Shown: positions 7,730 to 17,157, counted from the stretch's first letter. The stretch: 47,883 nt of DNA from Bog-1181 sp964565765 (GCA_964565765.1 CAZMGF010000015.1:1-47883), one strand, 5' to 3'. The notes: generated by a model from the letters alone, not told the origin. Translations and numbers: made by a program.

Positions 7730-9280
7730 ATGAAAAGGTCCGCGTTAATAACAGCTGCCATATGCTTCGGATTTTTTTCAGGGCTTTGCGCCATGGGCGG
7801 CGGGACCTCATATGCGGACTTTTTAACCATAGGCTGCGGAGCAAGGCCCTCGGCAATGGGTGAGGCGTTTGCGGCAATTGCGGACGACGCGAACGGCAAT
7901 TTCTGGAACCCGGCCGGTATTACGGCCGTGGACAGGGTATCCGTAACCGCCATGCATATGCTGTGGTTTATGGGTGATTACTATGATTATTTGTCGGCAG
8001 CAGCGCCCATTGACGCTTATACCGCGGCCGCGATATCTTTGAACGCTATGATTGCCCCGTCTTTTGATTCCACCGCGGGAACCGGGGCTCCGGCACCGGC
8101 GTCATACGATATTGCCGGCACACTTACTCTGGCCAGGAACCTGGGAAATATTAATACAAGGGATTTTACCATAAGCAACATTTCGCTGGGGTTGAGCATT
8201 AAATACATATACCGGGAGCTTGCCGGAGAGGATTATGCCTCGTTCATGCTATTTGACGCCGGCTTCATTGCCGGTATAACAGACGACCTGAAGTTAGGAA
8301 TCGTGGCATCCGATATGGGCTACGCCGTTTACGGAGAAAATTCCCCGTTCAATGTAAGAATGGGGTTGAGCTACAATTTCAGGATATCAAATGACGCGGG
8401 GCTTCTGGTCGACTGCGACGCGGAAAAGCCGATAGACATGACTGACAGCGGCTTTGGGCAGCTTTATTTTAATTATGGAGCGGAGTTAAAAATATTTTCC
8501 CGCTTCTTTTTAAGGGGCGGATACAAGGCAGGCAACACCGACGAGGGCCTTACGGCCGGCGCCGGATACTCGTGGCCGTCCGTATGCGACGTTGACTACG
8601 CTTATATGCCGCATGACGCGCTGGGAATCACGAGCAGGATATCGCTTTCATTTAAGTTTGGCAACGCCGTGGCCAGGCCTGCAACCGGAGCGCCACAGCC
8701 GCCTGCGAACATTCAGGTTAAGGCAGGGGATAAGACCGCAGCCGTTTCATGGGAGCCGGTCAGGGATGGCGGAATTACCGGATACAATGTTTATTACAGG
8801 GAAAAAGGCTCGGAAAAGTATATAAAGCTGAATGCGTCCCCGATAGCGGATGATTTAAATTTAAAGCTTATGCTTGCCAACGATATTACATATCAGTTCG
8901 CGGTGGCCTCGGTAAACAGAAGAGGCCTGGAATCAGGGTTTTCCGCGCCTGTTGAGGCGTCCCCGAAAAAATACGGGGGGGCAAAACCGCTGCGCGTCGA
9001 CGGGATAAGGACCTCGGTGAAAGACGGAAACATCGTGGTCGAATGGAACGAAACAAAGGATGAGGCTGTGGCGGGATATAATATTTATTATAAAAAGAGC
9101 GGCGACGGCAAATTTAAAAAACTAAATCAGAAGCCCCTTACCGAAAACAGGGCCGCTCTCGGCGGGCTTCAGAAAAAGGCGAGGTATTTCTTTATGGCAA
9201 CTTCTGTTTCCACGGAAGGCGTGGAGAGCGATTATTCGGAGATATCGTCCGAAGAGCTGCCGGAAGGGAATGCTGAATAG
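7730..9280 (+). CDS. PorV/PorQ-like outer-membrane barrel with two fibronectin III domains
   Basis: A 516-residue exported protein. The signal peptide (residues 1 to about 22) is followed by a PorV-type barrel with GCGARPSAMGEAFAAI and DANGNFWNPAGI (to about residue 310). Two fibronectin type III domains come next, at about 315-405 and 410-505. Each shows the V.WE/N....GYN.YY pattern (SWEPVRDGGITGYNVYY, VEWNETKDEAVAGYNIYY). FN3 domains probably face the periplasm or surface and bind proteins or glycans. GGGGAG precedes the ATG. The gene sits between the free-standing FlgD-like protein and a HD-GYP sensor; the latter's GTG codon abuts this stop. Confidence 0.82.
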   Translation: MKRSALITAAICFGFFSGLCAMGGGTSYADFLTIGCGARPSAMGEAFAAIADDANGNFWNPAGITAVDRVSVTAMHMLWFMGDYYDYLSAAAPIDAYTAAAISLNAMIAPSFDSTAGTGAPAPASYDIAGTLTLARNLGNINTRDFTISNISLGLSIKYIYRELAGEDYASFMLFDAGFIAGITDDLKLGIVASDMGYAVYGENSPFNVRMGLSYNFRISNDAGLLVDCDAEKPIDMTDSGFGQLYFNYGAELKIFSRFFLRGGYKAGNTDEGLTAGAGYSWPSVCDVDYAYMPHDALGITSRISLSFKFGNAVARPATGAPQPPANIQVKAGDKTAAVSWEPVRDGGITGYNVYYREKGSEKYIKLNASPIADDLNLKLMLANDITYQFAVASVNRRGLESGFSAPVEASPKKYGGAKPLRVDGIRTSVKDGNIVVEWNETKDEAVAGYNIYYKKSGDGKFKKLNQKPLTENRAALGGLQKKARYFFMATSVSTEGVESDYSEISSEELPEGNAE

Positions 9281-9289
9281 GTGGACAAA

Positions 9290-11686
9290 ATGCATAAGGT
9301 AATGGACGAAAATGACGAGGTTTCCGTAAGGAAGAACTTGCTTGACGATATAATGCTGAGGTGGGCAGTTCTTGCCGTTGTGATACTTATTTCGGTGCTT
9401 TATCAGATACTTGTAAAAGGCGCCCATATTATTCCGCTAATAATCCTTCTCATACTGGCGACGGCTGTGAATTACGGTTATTTTTATTCCATGAATAAAT
9501 ATATAAAACTGTACAAATGGATTTTTATCGCAGAAGCCGCGCTTGATGTGCTGCTTGCGACAATGGGAATTTATTATACCGGAAAAATGGACAGCCCGCT
9601 TTATCTCATATACTTCGTGATGCTTGTGGACGGATGCTTTGATTACTGGTCCGGGAAAAGGTATTACTATTTCCTGGGCGGCACCGTACTTTCATATACG
9701 GCGCTCTTTTTGATCTCAAGCGGCTGGTCCGTGGTAAACCCCGCCACCTTTGTTTTCTGCGTAAGGGTGCTCTTTATGATTGTTGTGGGGCTGCTTGCAA
9801 GTAATTTTGCCCATGAGATACGCTTTGACCAGGACCGGGACAGGGAATCAGAATCGGAAAAAGAAAAACTTTACGATGAGATAAAAAAATCCAATGTCAA
9901 GCTTGAGGACAGCGTAAAAAAAGCCACCGAAAATCTTGAAAAAACAAACCTTATGCTGGTAAAAAAGAATATAAGCCTGCTTGCGGCGCACGAAATATAT
10001 AAGACCGCGAACGAATCAAAGGACAAGGCCGAACTTCTCGAAATGATACTTGGAATTATAGTGCCTCTTATGAAGGGCCATGGCGGGGTGATATTTTCAT
10101 CGAATGACGTAAAGAACAAGCTCCGCATAGAATCTGTCAAGAAAATAGACTGGGGATATGAATTCTCCGCCGGACAGGAAATGGAAATAACTCCGGATTC
10201 CGAACTTTACGGGACGCTTATCAGAAGGCAGGCTTTCCTGTATGAAGACGTCGAGGAGATGAAGGATGAGTTCATGAAAAAGGTAATCAAGAACGGATCC
10301 TGCATAGTCGCGCCGCTTATAGCCGGGGGCGAGGCCAACGGCATAATTGTGATCTTTAACAGAAATCCCTACATATACAACAAAACCGATTCGGAACTGC
10401 TTGAACTTCTTGGAGAACAGATAGGCACCCTGATATACAGCAGGGCCCTTTTTGAGGAAATGAAGGTAAAAGCTTCGGGCCTTGAAAAACTGGTCAAGGT
10501 GACCATTAATATTGAATCATCACTTGACGTCGATGAGATTATCAGCACGGCGTTAATTGACTCCATAAAAAAATTATTTTTCTACTCCACCGGGACCATT
10601 GCCATGCTTGACGATTCCAATATATTAAAAATACGCGCGCAGTACGGATATAAAGGCAGGCTGCTGGAAAGGGAGATACCCGCGGCCAGCATCGCCGGCT
10701 GGGTCTTCAAGAACAGCAAGGGGCTCATAATAAAGGAAGCCGAAAAAATAAAATTTTACAATCCCGAGGTTGACCCTCTTTATATCAGGGGCAATGCCAT
10801 AATTGCTCCGATATCAAGCAAGGGCGGGGTTATAGGAACAATATGCCTCTCAAGGAAGGAACCTTACACAAGGGAGGATCTTTACCTGCTTACCATACTG
10901 GCCACACATGTGGGCTCCACCATTGAAATGGCGCGCCTGTACGAGGATGTAAAACGCGATTATATAAACACTGTTTACGCGCTTGCGGCGGCTGTGGACG
11001 CCAAGGACCATTACACGCACGGCCATTCAACGACAGTTATGAAATATTCAATGAAGATAGCCGAGGCGCTCGGCATGCCGGATGATGATGTTGAGACGAT
11101 AAAATTCGCCGGGCTGCTCCATGACATAGGCAAGATAGGCATAAGCGAAAATATAATAAACAAGCCCGGAAAACTCTCCAATGAGGAATATTCCATAATA
11201 AAAATGCACCCGCAGCTCGGGGCGAATATTATTTCAAAAATAGATTCGCTGAAAAAACTTGTCCCTCTGGTGCTCTCGCATCATGAGTGGTTCAACGGCG
11301 CCGGATACCCGCTTGGACTACGGGGCGAAGAAATAATGCTGGGCGCGAGGATAATAAGCATAGCCGACGCCTATTCCACCATGACATCAAAGCGGCCCTA
11401 CCGTGACGAGCGTTCCATGGATTATGCCATTAAGGAAATGACCAAGTATTCCGGGGTGCAGTTCGACCCGAAAATAGTGGCGGCGTTTTTAAGGGTCCTC
11501 AAGGAAGAGGAAGCCGTGGAAAAAAAGGCCCTTGAGGAAAAAATTAAACTTGAAAGCGCGGGCAGGACGGCGGAAGCGCCTGCCGCGGAAGAGCCCGCTG
11601 ATAAAGCGAAAAAACGCATCAGGGTAAACATAGACGGGGAACTCTCGGCGCCGGAGATTAAAAAAAATGACGAGTTTTACAGCTGA
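9290..11686 (+). CDS. Membrane GAF-GAF-HD-GYP phosphodiesterase
   Basis: A sensor of about 798 residues that probably hydrolyses cyclic di-GMP. Order: about six membrane helices (to residue 175), a charged coiled coil (about 185-235), two GAF domains (about 250-395 and 415-560), then HD-GYP. The HD motif is LLHDIGKIGI near residue 613 and the GYP motif is HHEWFNGAGYPLGLRGEE near 670, followed by ISIADAYSTMTSKRPYR. Asn replaces the usual Asp of the DGxGYP element, but the metal-binding His/Asp residues are intact. The C-terminal 60 residues are an Ala/Glu/Lys-rich tail. AGGTGG, 5 nt upstream, favours this ATG over the GTG at 9281. Confidence 0.9.
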   Translation: MHKVMDENDEVSVRKNLLDDIMLRWAVLAVVILISVLYQILVKGAHIIPLIILLILATAVNYGYFYSMNKYIKLYKWIFIAEAALDVLLATMGIYYTGKMDSPLYLIYFVMLVDGCFDYWSGKRYYYFLGGTVLSYTALFLISSGWSVVNPATFVFCVRVLFMIVVGLLASNFAHEIRFDQDRDRESESEKEKLYDEIKKSNVKLEDSVKKATENLEKTNLMLVKKNISLLAAHEIYKTANESKDKAELLEMILGIIVPLMKGHGGVIFSSNDVKNKLRIESVKKIDWGYEFSAGQEMEITPDSELYGTLIRRQAFLYEDVEEMKDEFMKKVIKNGSCIVAPLIAGGEANGIIVIFNRNPYIYNKTDSELLELLGEQIGTLIYSRALFEEMKVKASGLEKLVKVTINIESSLDVDEIISTALIDSIKKLFFYSTGTIAMLDDSNILKIRAQYGYKGRLLEREIPAASIAGWVFKNSKGLIIKEAEKIKFYNPEVDPLYIRGNAIIAPISSKGGVIGTICLSRKEPYTREDLYLLTILATHVGSTIEMARLYEDVKRDYINTVYALAAAVDAKDHYTHGHSTTVMKYSMKIAEALGMPDDDVETIKFAGLLHDIGKIGISENIINKPGKLSNEEYSIIKMHPQLGANIISKIDSLKKLVPLVLSHHEWFNGAGYPLGLRGEEIMLGARIISIADAYSTMTSKRPYRDERSMDYAIKEMTKYSGVQFDPKIVAAFLRVLKEEEAVEKKALEEKIKLESAGRTAEAPAAEEPADKAKKRIRVNIDGELSAPEIKKNDEFYS

Positions 11687-11731
11687 AAAAGCCCGGCCCG
11701 TATGTCAGCTTACGCAATCAGCCTGCCATTT

Positions 11732-11760
11732 TTGAATTGAGAAAAAAGCGCCTTTATGAT
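11732..11760 (+). promoter_or_regulatory. Probable promoter of hisG unit
   Basis: TTGAAT (11732-11737) and TATGAT (11755-11760) are 17 nt apart. The predicted start near 11767 gives a leader of about 50 nt ending in AGGAGG. A perfect TATAAT at 11798 lies too close to the ribosome site to be useful. Confidence 0.5.
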
Positions 11761-11819
11761 ATTATCATTCATCTTTATAAAAGCGTTTTAACCGCGCTAT
11801 AATTTAGCAGGAGGATATA

Positions 11820-12695
11820 ATGATATTAAAACTTGGACTGCCCAAGGGAAGCCTTCAGGAATCCACATTCGGCATATTTAAAAAAGCCGGTTTTGCCATA
11901 AACGCTTCTTCAAGGAGCTATTATCCCGGAGTAGACGACCCGGAGCTTTCCCTTACGCTGGCAAGGCCGCAGGAAATGGCGCGGTACGTGGCCGAGGGGA
12001 TATTCGACGCGGGCCTTACAGGCTACGACTGGATGATAGAAAGCGGCGAGAATGTAAAGGTGGTTGACAGGCTCGTTTACGGCAAGGTAGGGTTAAGGCC
12101 GGTGAGATGGGTGCTGGCTGTTCCGGAGGATTCAAAAATAAGGTCGCCGAAGGACCTGGCGGGCAAAAGGATCTCCACCGAACTGATAAATACAACAAAA
12201 CAATATCTCAAAAAACACGGCGTTTCAGCCACGGTTGATTTTTCATGGGGCGCGACAGAGGCAAAACCGCCGTATCTCGCCGACGCCATTGTCGATCTTA
12301 CAGAGACCGGATCGTCTCTGCGGGCGAACAAGCTGCGCATTGTTGATACAATACTGGAATCCACCACGGTCATGATAGCCAACCCCGGGGCCCTTAAGGA
12401 TAAATGGAAATTGCAGAAAATCGGCAATATAATGATGCTTTTAAAAGGCGCCCTTAACGCCGAAGAGATGGTGGGGCTCAAGCTTAACATAAGCAAAAAA
12501 AATCTGCCTGCCATACTTAAAATACTCCCCGCCCTGAAAAGGCCGACAGTATCCGGGCTGCTTGGCGCCGATAAAAACTGGATGGCCATTGAAGTCATAA
12601 TAGATGAAAAAAAGGTAAGGGAGCTTGTTCCCCGGCTCAAGGAAAAAGGGGCGGTAGACATAATAGAATATCCCCTGAATAAAGTGATATATTGA
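11820..12695 (+). CDS. hisG: ATP phosphoribosyltransferase, long form
   Basis: The first enzyme of histidine synthesis, joining ATP and PRPP to give phosphoribosyl-ATP. At 291 residues it is the long, hexameric, histidine-inhibited form. The catalytic domain runs from the LGLPKGSLQEST start through AGLTGYDW and the PRPP loop DLTETGSSLRAN. The last 75 residues, including RPTVSGLLG, are the regulatory domain, so no HisZ partner is needed. AGGAGG precedes the ATG. No other his gene is in the window, so the pathway is scattered or continues elsewhere. A small membrane-protein gene follows after 9 nt. Confidence 0.95.
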   Translation: MILKLGLPKGSLQESTFGIFKKAGFAINASSRSYYPGVDDPELSLTLARPQEMARYVAEGIFDAGLTGYDWMIESGENVKVVDRLVYGKVGLRPVRWVLAVPEDSKIRSPKDLAGKRISTELINTTKQYLKKHGVSATVDFSWGATEAKPPYLADAIVDLTETGSSLRANKLRIVDTILESTTVMIANPGALKDKWKLQKIGNIMMLLKGALNAEEMVGLKLNISKKNLPAILKILPALKRPTVSGLLGADKNWMAIEVIIDEKKVRELVPRLKEKGAVDIIEYPLNKVIY

Positions 12696-12704
12696 CAAGC
12701 GGAA

Positions 12705-13163
12705 ATGGAAATTAATTTGAAAAAAATGGCGCTGCCGGCACTGCTGCTCTGCGTTTTCAGCGCTGCCTTATGGGCGGCGGATGACAACGAGATGTCAACG
12801 CTTACCGATGACACGCTTTATTACCGTTCTTTGACCACTTCCGCCGAATTTACCTTCAAACCTGTTTATCAGCCGGCGTCATTTACGGCAAATGAATTAT
12901 TTGAGGATATAAAGGTCACGGCCGTTGAATCCGTCCCCTTCGGATTTTTTCTTACTTTTGCGGCGATATGGCTTGATAAGGCAATCGAGGGGCGCACTAT
13001 TTCCCCGAATATCGGGACGCTTCAGACCAATGAATCCATTTACATTCCCGCAATCGCGGCTTTTGCCGCGGTAAATGTCGCGGTAAATGTATTCACCTAT
13101 TATGATTACAGCAAAAAACCGAAAAAAACCGATGCGGCAGTAAAAAAGGACGATAAGCCCTAA
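12705..13163 (+). CDS. Hypothetical exported or membrane protein
   Basis: A 152-residue protein I do not recognise. It has a signal peptide (LKKMALPALLLCVFSAALWA, cleavage near residue 24), a short soluble stretch, a hydrophobic segment near SVPFGFFLTFAAIWL, and a second one (YIPAIAAFAAVNVAVNVF). It ends in a Lys/Asp-rich tail (KKPKKTDAAVKKDDKP). This suggests a periplasmic or inner-membrane protein with a basic cytoplasmic end. It lies 9 nt after hisG and 23 nt before the DUF1015 gene, so it is probably cotranscribed. No function can be assigned. Confidence 0.6.
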   Translation: MEINLKKMALPALLLCVFSAALWAADDNEMSTLTDDTLYYRSLTTSAEFTFKPVYQPASFTANELFEDIKVTAVESVPFGFFLTFAAIWLDKAIEGRTISPNIGTLQTNESIYIPAIAAFAAVNVAVNVFTYYDYSKKPKKTDAAVKKDDKP

Positions 13164-13186
13164 ATTTAAACTCATAAGGAGCATTC

Positions 13187-14467
13187 ATGGCGCAGATAAG
13201 CCCGTTCAAAAGCCTTCTTTACAATCAGGAAAAAGTGGAGCTAAAGAAGGTCATAATGCCGCCGTATGACATTATAAAAGAAAAGGATGCCGGCATATAT
13301 TACAGGCGGGATCCTTACAATATTATCCGCATTGACAAAGGGGGCGCCGAAGAGGGCGACGGCGAAAGAAACAACAGGTATACGCGCGCCTCGGACATGC
13401 TGGGAGAATGGATGCTTGACGGCGTGATTGTCCCGGATGAAACGGAAAGTTTTTACGTCCACACCCAGGAATACAGGCTCCCGGGCGGCGGCAAAAAGGA
13501 AATGACGGGTTTCTTCGCGGCCGTAAAGCTTGAGGAATTCGATAAAAAAATTGTTCTGCCGCATGAGCGCACCCATTCAGGGCCCAAACAGGACCGGCTT
13601 GAGCTGATGCGGGCCACGCACGCCAATACCAGCCCGATTCTTTCACTATATATAGACAGGGATAAAAAAGTCCACGTGGTTATAAAAAAAGCCATGAAGG
13701 CAAAACCCTTTATTAATGTCACGGGGTACGACTCGCTTAAGTCAAGGATGTGGAAGATAACCTCGGAAGGGGACGTAAAAAAGATAAGAGGGCTCTTTAA
13801 AAACAAGCTGCTCTTTATCGCCGACGGGCACCACCGCTATGAAACGGCCATTAATTACAGGGATGAAATGAGGAAAAAGCTCGGAACCGGCGAAACGCCT
13901 TATGAAAATATAATGATGTGCCTGATATCGATGGAACATTCGGGAATTTCAATACTTCCCACCCACAGGGTTTTCGCCGATTTCAGGAAATTTGACCCGC
14001 GTTCACCGGGTATTTTGAAATTTTTCGACGTAAAAAAAGAAGCGTCGGCCGCGGCCCTGAAAAAGGCGATGCTGAAAAAAACTGCCGGGAAAAAGATAGG
14101 GATTGTTGTGAAGGAAGGGTGTTTTCTGCTGAAATTAAAAGCAGGGAAATATCCGGCGGGACTTCAGGGTAAGGAACACATAAGGCAGTATTATCTTCTC
14201 TCGGTATCAATACTGCACACGCTTTTGTTCGGGAAAATACTCGGCATAAAAGAGGGGGAAATACTCCCGGGCATCGGATATACGCAGGATATTGACGAGG
14301 CGGCAGCCGCCGGTAAAAAAACAAAAAAATCCGCGGCTTTTCTTCTGGAGGCGTCGACCGTTGAAGAAGTAAAGACAATGTCGCTGCACGGCGAAGTAAT
14401 GCCCCAGAAGTCGACATATTTTCTTCCTAAATTGTCCACGGGGTATTTGATTAATAAGATGGGCTGA
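13187..14467 (+). CDS. DUF1015 family protein
   Basis: A 426-residue cytoplasmic protein of the DUF1015 family (COG4198). The hallmark ADGHHRYETAINYRDEM lies in the middle of the chain, and the usual N-terminal PPYDII segment is present. The family is widespread in anaerobes and is often found near serine or phosphoglycerate dehydrogenase genes; its activity is unknown. The His-rich ADGHHRYET motif resembles a catalytic or nucleotide-handling site. An AAGGAG-type site precedes the ATG. rarA follows within 40 nt. Confidence 0.88.
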   Translation: MAQISPFKSLLYNQEKVELKKVIMPPYDIIKEKDAGIYYRRDPYNIIRIDKGGAEEGDGERNNRYTRASDMLGEWMLDGVIVPDETESFYVHTQEYRLPGGGKKEMTGFFAAVKLEEFDKKIVLPHERTHSGPKQDRLELMRATHANTSPILSLYIDRDKKVHVVIKKAMKAKPFINVTGYDSLKSRMWKITSEGDVKKIRGLFKNKLLFIADGHHRYETAINYRDEMRKKLGTGETPYENIMMCLISMEHSGISILPTHRVFADFRKFDPRSPGILKFFDVKKEASAAALKKAMLKKTAGKKIGIVVKEGCFLLKLKAGKYPAGLQGKEHIRQYYLLSVSILHTLLFGKILGIKEGEILPGIGYTQDIDEAAAAGKKTKKSAAFLLEASTVEEVKTMSLHGEVMPQKSTYFLPKLSTGYLINKMG

Positions 14468-14505
14468 AATTAAATTTGCGCGGCATTTATTGCCGGGAGG
14501 TTCTT

Positions 14506-15828
14506 TTGGATTTATTCGGCAGTGAAGAAACACAGGAAAAGGACCTTTCCAGGGAGCCGCTGGCTTACAGGATGCGGCCCGGTACGCTCGGAGATTTCGC
14601 GGGGCAGTCAGACGCGGTCGGCGAAAAGGGCTACCTGAAAAAAATGCTGGAATCCGGGAAGATACCGTCCATTATTTTCTGGGGTCCTCCCGGAACCGGA
14701 AAAACAACGCTTGCCATGATAGTGGCCAAACATATTATGGCCGAGTTCATTCCGATGTCAGCCGTCTCGAGCGGTATAAAGGAAGTGAAGGCGGTGGTTG
14801 ACAGGGCAAAGTTCAACCTGAGGGCCGGGAAAAAAACCATACTTTTTGTCGATGAAATTCACCGTTTTAACAAATCACAGCAGGACGCTTTTCTGCCGCA
14901 TGTCGAAAACGGCACAATAATACTTATAGGGGCAACCACGGAAAACCCCTCTTTCGAGGTTAATTCAGCGCTTTTATCCAGGGCCAGGGTGATTACGCTA
15001 AAGGCCCTTGAATTTGACGACCTAAAAAAAATAGTTTTAAGGGCATTAAACGACAGTGAAAACGGGCTTGGTAAAAGGCGGATAAGCATAACGGACGACG
15101 CCTTAAAACTTATTGAAACTATATCAAACGGCGATGCCAGGAGCGCGCTTAACATACTTGAGGTGGTTGACGCGCTTAAAACCGGCGAAAAATATGAGAT
15201 CTCCGCTGATGATATTAAGCAGGCGGCGGATACCAAAACATTCCTTTATGACAAAGCCGGAGAGGAGCATTACAATCTCATATCGGCCCTTCATAAATCA
15301 ATGAGGGATTCCGACCCGGACGCGGCTCTGTACTGGGCGGTGCGCATGATGGAATCCGGAGAGGACCCGCTGTACGTGATAAGGCGGGTGATAAGGTTTG
15401 CCAGCGAGGATGTCGGGAACGCGGATCCCACGGCGCTGCTTCTGGCCAACGCGGCAAAGGATACCTATCATTTTCTCGGCTCTCCCGAAGGCGAACTTGC
15501 AATAGCCCAGGCTGTTATTTATATAGCCTGCGCCCCAAAAAGCAACGCCGCGTACGCGGCATACGGGAGCGCTGTCGAGGATGTGAAAAATTCAAAAGAC
15601 GATCCGGTGCCCCTGGGTATACGCAACGCGCCGACAAAATTAATGAAAGAGCTGGGCTATGGAAGCGGCTATAAGTATGCCCACGATTATGAGGACCACA
15701 TTGTGGCGCAGCAGCACCTTCCGGACAGGATTAAGGACAAAAAATATTATTTTCCTTCTGAGAACGGCCGGGAAAAAAATATAAAAGAAAGGCTTGCCGA
15801 ATGGCGAAAAAAACTCTCCTCGCGGTAA
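14506..15828 (+). CDS. rarA: Replication-associated recombination protein RarA (MgsA)
   Basis: An AAA+ clamp-loader-like ATPase of about 440 residues that acts at stalled replication forks. The Walker A is GPPGTGKTT (about residues 61-69), Walker B and its following motif are DEIHRFNKSQQDAFL, and GATTENPSFEVN is the family sensor segment. The C-terminal tetramerisation region is complete (LMKELGYGSGYKYAHDY, then QQHLPD). The TTG at 14506 is chosen because GGGAGG lies 5 nt upstream and it gives the family-typical MDLFG start. The longer in-frame reading from 14476 has no ribosome site. The end overlaps the next gene by 28 nt. Confidence 0.95.
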   Translation: MDLFGSEETQEKDLSREPLAYRMRPGTLGDFAGQSDAVGEKGYLKKMLESGKIPSIIFWGPPGTGKTTLAMIVAKHIMAEFIPMSAVSSGIKEVKAVVDRAKFNLRAGKKTILFVDEIHRFNKSQQDAFLPHVENGTIILIGATTENPSFEVNSALLSRARVITLKALEFDDLKKIVLRALNDSENGLGKRRISITDDALKLIETISNGDARSALNILEVVDALKTGEKYEISADDIKQAADTKTFLYDKAGEEHYNLISALHKSMRDSDPDAALYWAVRMMESGEDPLYVIRRVIRFASEDVGNADPTALLLANAAKDTYHFLGSPEGELAIAQAVIYIACAPKSNAAYAAYGSAVEDVKNSKDDPVPLGIRNAPTKLMKELGYGSGYKYAHDYEDHIVAQQHLPDRIKDKKYYFPSENGREKNIKERLAEWRKKLSSR

Positions 15829-17015
15829 TTGTTCTGATTCTTGCGGCAGCCTGCTGCTACGGGCAGGATATTGCAGCCGCCGGATTAACAGATACTGCCG
15901 ACTGCATAGCGTCCACATCAGCAGCCTGTGTAATCGATTCTTTTAACATGACCACAACTGCGGCTGTTTTAAATGATACGGGGTCGGTCACGGCCACAGT
16001 TTCGGCGGCCACCGAGGATGAAATGATGAAACTCAACGTGAAGGAACTGCACCTTGATATTACGCCCACTTTTAAAATAGTCCTTCCGGACACCAGTGTT
16101 GACCTGGGCCTGAAGCAGAAGATAGGCGACACAACACTGGAAGGCAGCACAAGTTACAATTATATTTACAACAGTATAAAATATATGCTCAAATATTCAC
16201 TGGACCTTTACGTACCGGTCGGGCTTTCCCTTTATGATTCGGTGGATTTTCAGCAGATATACCAGAATTCACAATATATTCAGCGCGTCAAGGGGCTGGG
16301 ATTAAATGTGGGCAGCCCGGCGATATTTTCGATTTTAAAGCTCGGGGCGGAATTCAAAAATGAAACCACATACCTTGCCAAACTTGACAGCCCGCTGGAT
16401 GTGGAACAGGGGCTGGCGTCCCTTATAAAAGGCTGGTTTGAGATAAAATTTACCGGCAATTCAGACGGCAAAGACTATGAGCTGCTGAAATTATACGGGG
16501 ATCTTGAAAAAGCCGTCCCCACAGACTATTCGGACTATAATTTTCTTTTCGTGAACTATTCCGCAAATTTTACTTACAAATTTAACCCGCAGCAGATATT
16601 GACCCTGCGCGGAGCAACCGGGCACATGTTTGTGGCGGATATGGTGCCGCTGTGGAAAATATACAGCCTGGGAGGGTACGATTCCCTTATCGGGTATCCC
16701 ACGAACGCATTCCAGGATTTCTACATGGTGGCCGGCAGGATAAAATATGAACAGGAGATTTTCAGCTATATTAACTGGGAAACGTGGTGGATAAGGTTTG
16801 ACAGGCTTAAAATTTTCGTCATAGCGGACAGCGGCAGGGCAGGAAATGTTTACCAGGTGCAGCAGTTCCCGGATTACAGGTACGGTGTGGGCGCGGGCAT
16901 TTCACTGGATTTAACTTTCAGGAGAAGAACGCCGCTGCGGGCCACGTTTGCCGTGGGCCAGGCGCTTTACAGCGGCCTGCCGCCGGTGGTATATTTTGTC
17001 TATGAACTGCTTTAG
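15801..17015 (+). CDS. Predicted outer-membrane beta-barrel, Omp85-like end
   Basis: A 404-residue exported protein with a signal peptide (TLLAVIVLILAAACCYG) and a Thr/Ala/Ser-rich low-complexity stretch (about 22-70). A long series of amphipathic beta strands follows. The C-terminal third resembles an Omp85/BamA barrel: YSLGGYDSLIGYP near residue 290 sits where BamA has its LGG...VRGY segment, and GVGAGISLDLTFRRRTPLR fits the final strands. The conserved Arg of the VRG(F/Y) tip is replaced, and no POTRA domain is seen, so it is not a true BamA. The start overlaps rarA by 28 nt. Function is unknown. Confidence 0.6.
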   Translation: MAKKTLLAVIVLILAAACCYGQDIAAAGLTDTADCIASTSAACVIDSFNMTTTAAVLNDTGSVTATVSAATEDEMMKLNVKELHLDITPTFKIVLPDTSVDLGLKQKIGDTTLEGSTSYNYIYNSIKYMLKYSLDLYVPVGLSLYDSVDFQQIYQNSQYIQRVKGLGLNVGSPAIFSILKLGAEFKNETTYLAKLDSPLDVEQGLASLIKGWFEIKFTGNSDGKDYELLKLYGDLEKAVPTDYSDYNFLFVNYSANFTYKFNPQQILTLRGATGHMFVADMVPLWKIYSLGGYDSLIGYPTNAFQDFYMVAGRIKYEQEIFSYINWETWWIRFDRLKIFVIADSGRAGNVYQVQQFPDYRYGVGAGISLDLTFRRRTPLRATFAVGQALYSGLPPVVYFVYELL

Positions 17016-17146
17016 AAATTTAAAAATTAAAATTCAAAACCAAAAAGTACAAGTTATTAAGTTTGTAATTATGGACAAAATGTTTTGTTTCAATTTTAGG
17101 TTTTCAAAGTTGTAATTCTTGGTTTTGAATTTTAAATTTTTACTTT
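17016..17146. repeat. AT-rich intergenic inverted repeat, copy 2
   Basis: The left arm (17016-17052), read in reverse complement, and the right arm (17110-17146) share the 17-nt core TTGGTTTTGAATTTTAA followed by ATTTTTA-like sequence. They are separated by about 60 nt. The unit could fold into a long imperfect hairpin. Related sequence lies at 2660-2740. No coding potential is seen. It may be a miniature element or an intergenic folding repeat. Confidence 0.6.
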
Positions 17147-17157
17147 AATGTTCTTGG

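Noticed and set aside
11798..11803. TATAAT just before hisG as a -10 element
   Set aside because: Transcription would begin within the Shine-Dalgarno sequence. The pair at 11732-11760 fits better.
12077..12814. Long minus-strand open frame (245 residues) opposite hisG
   Set aside because: It has no recognisable domain, an odd Ser/Phe-rich composition typical of antisense frames, and lies over a clear hisG.
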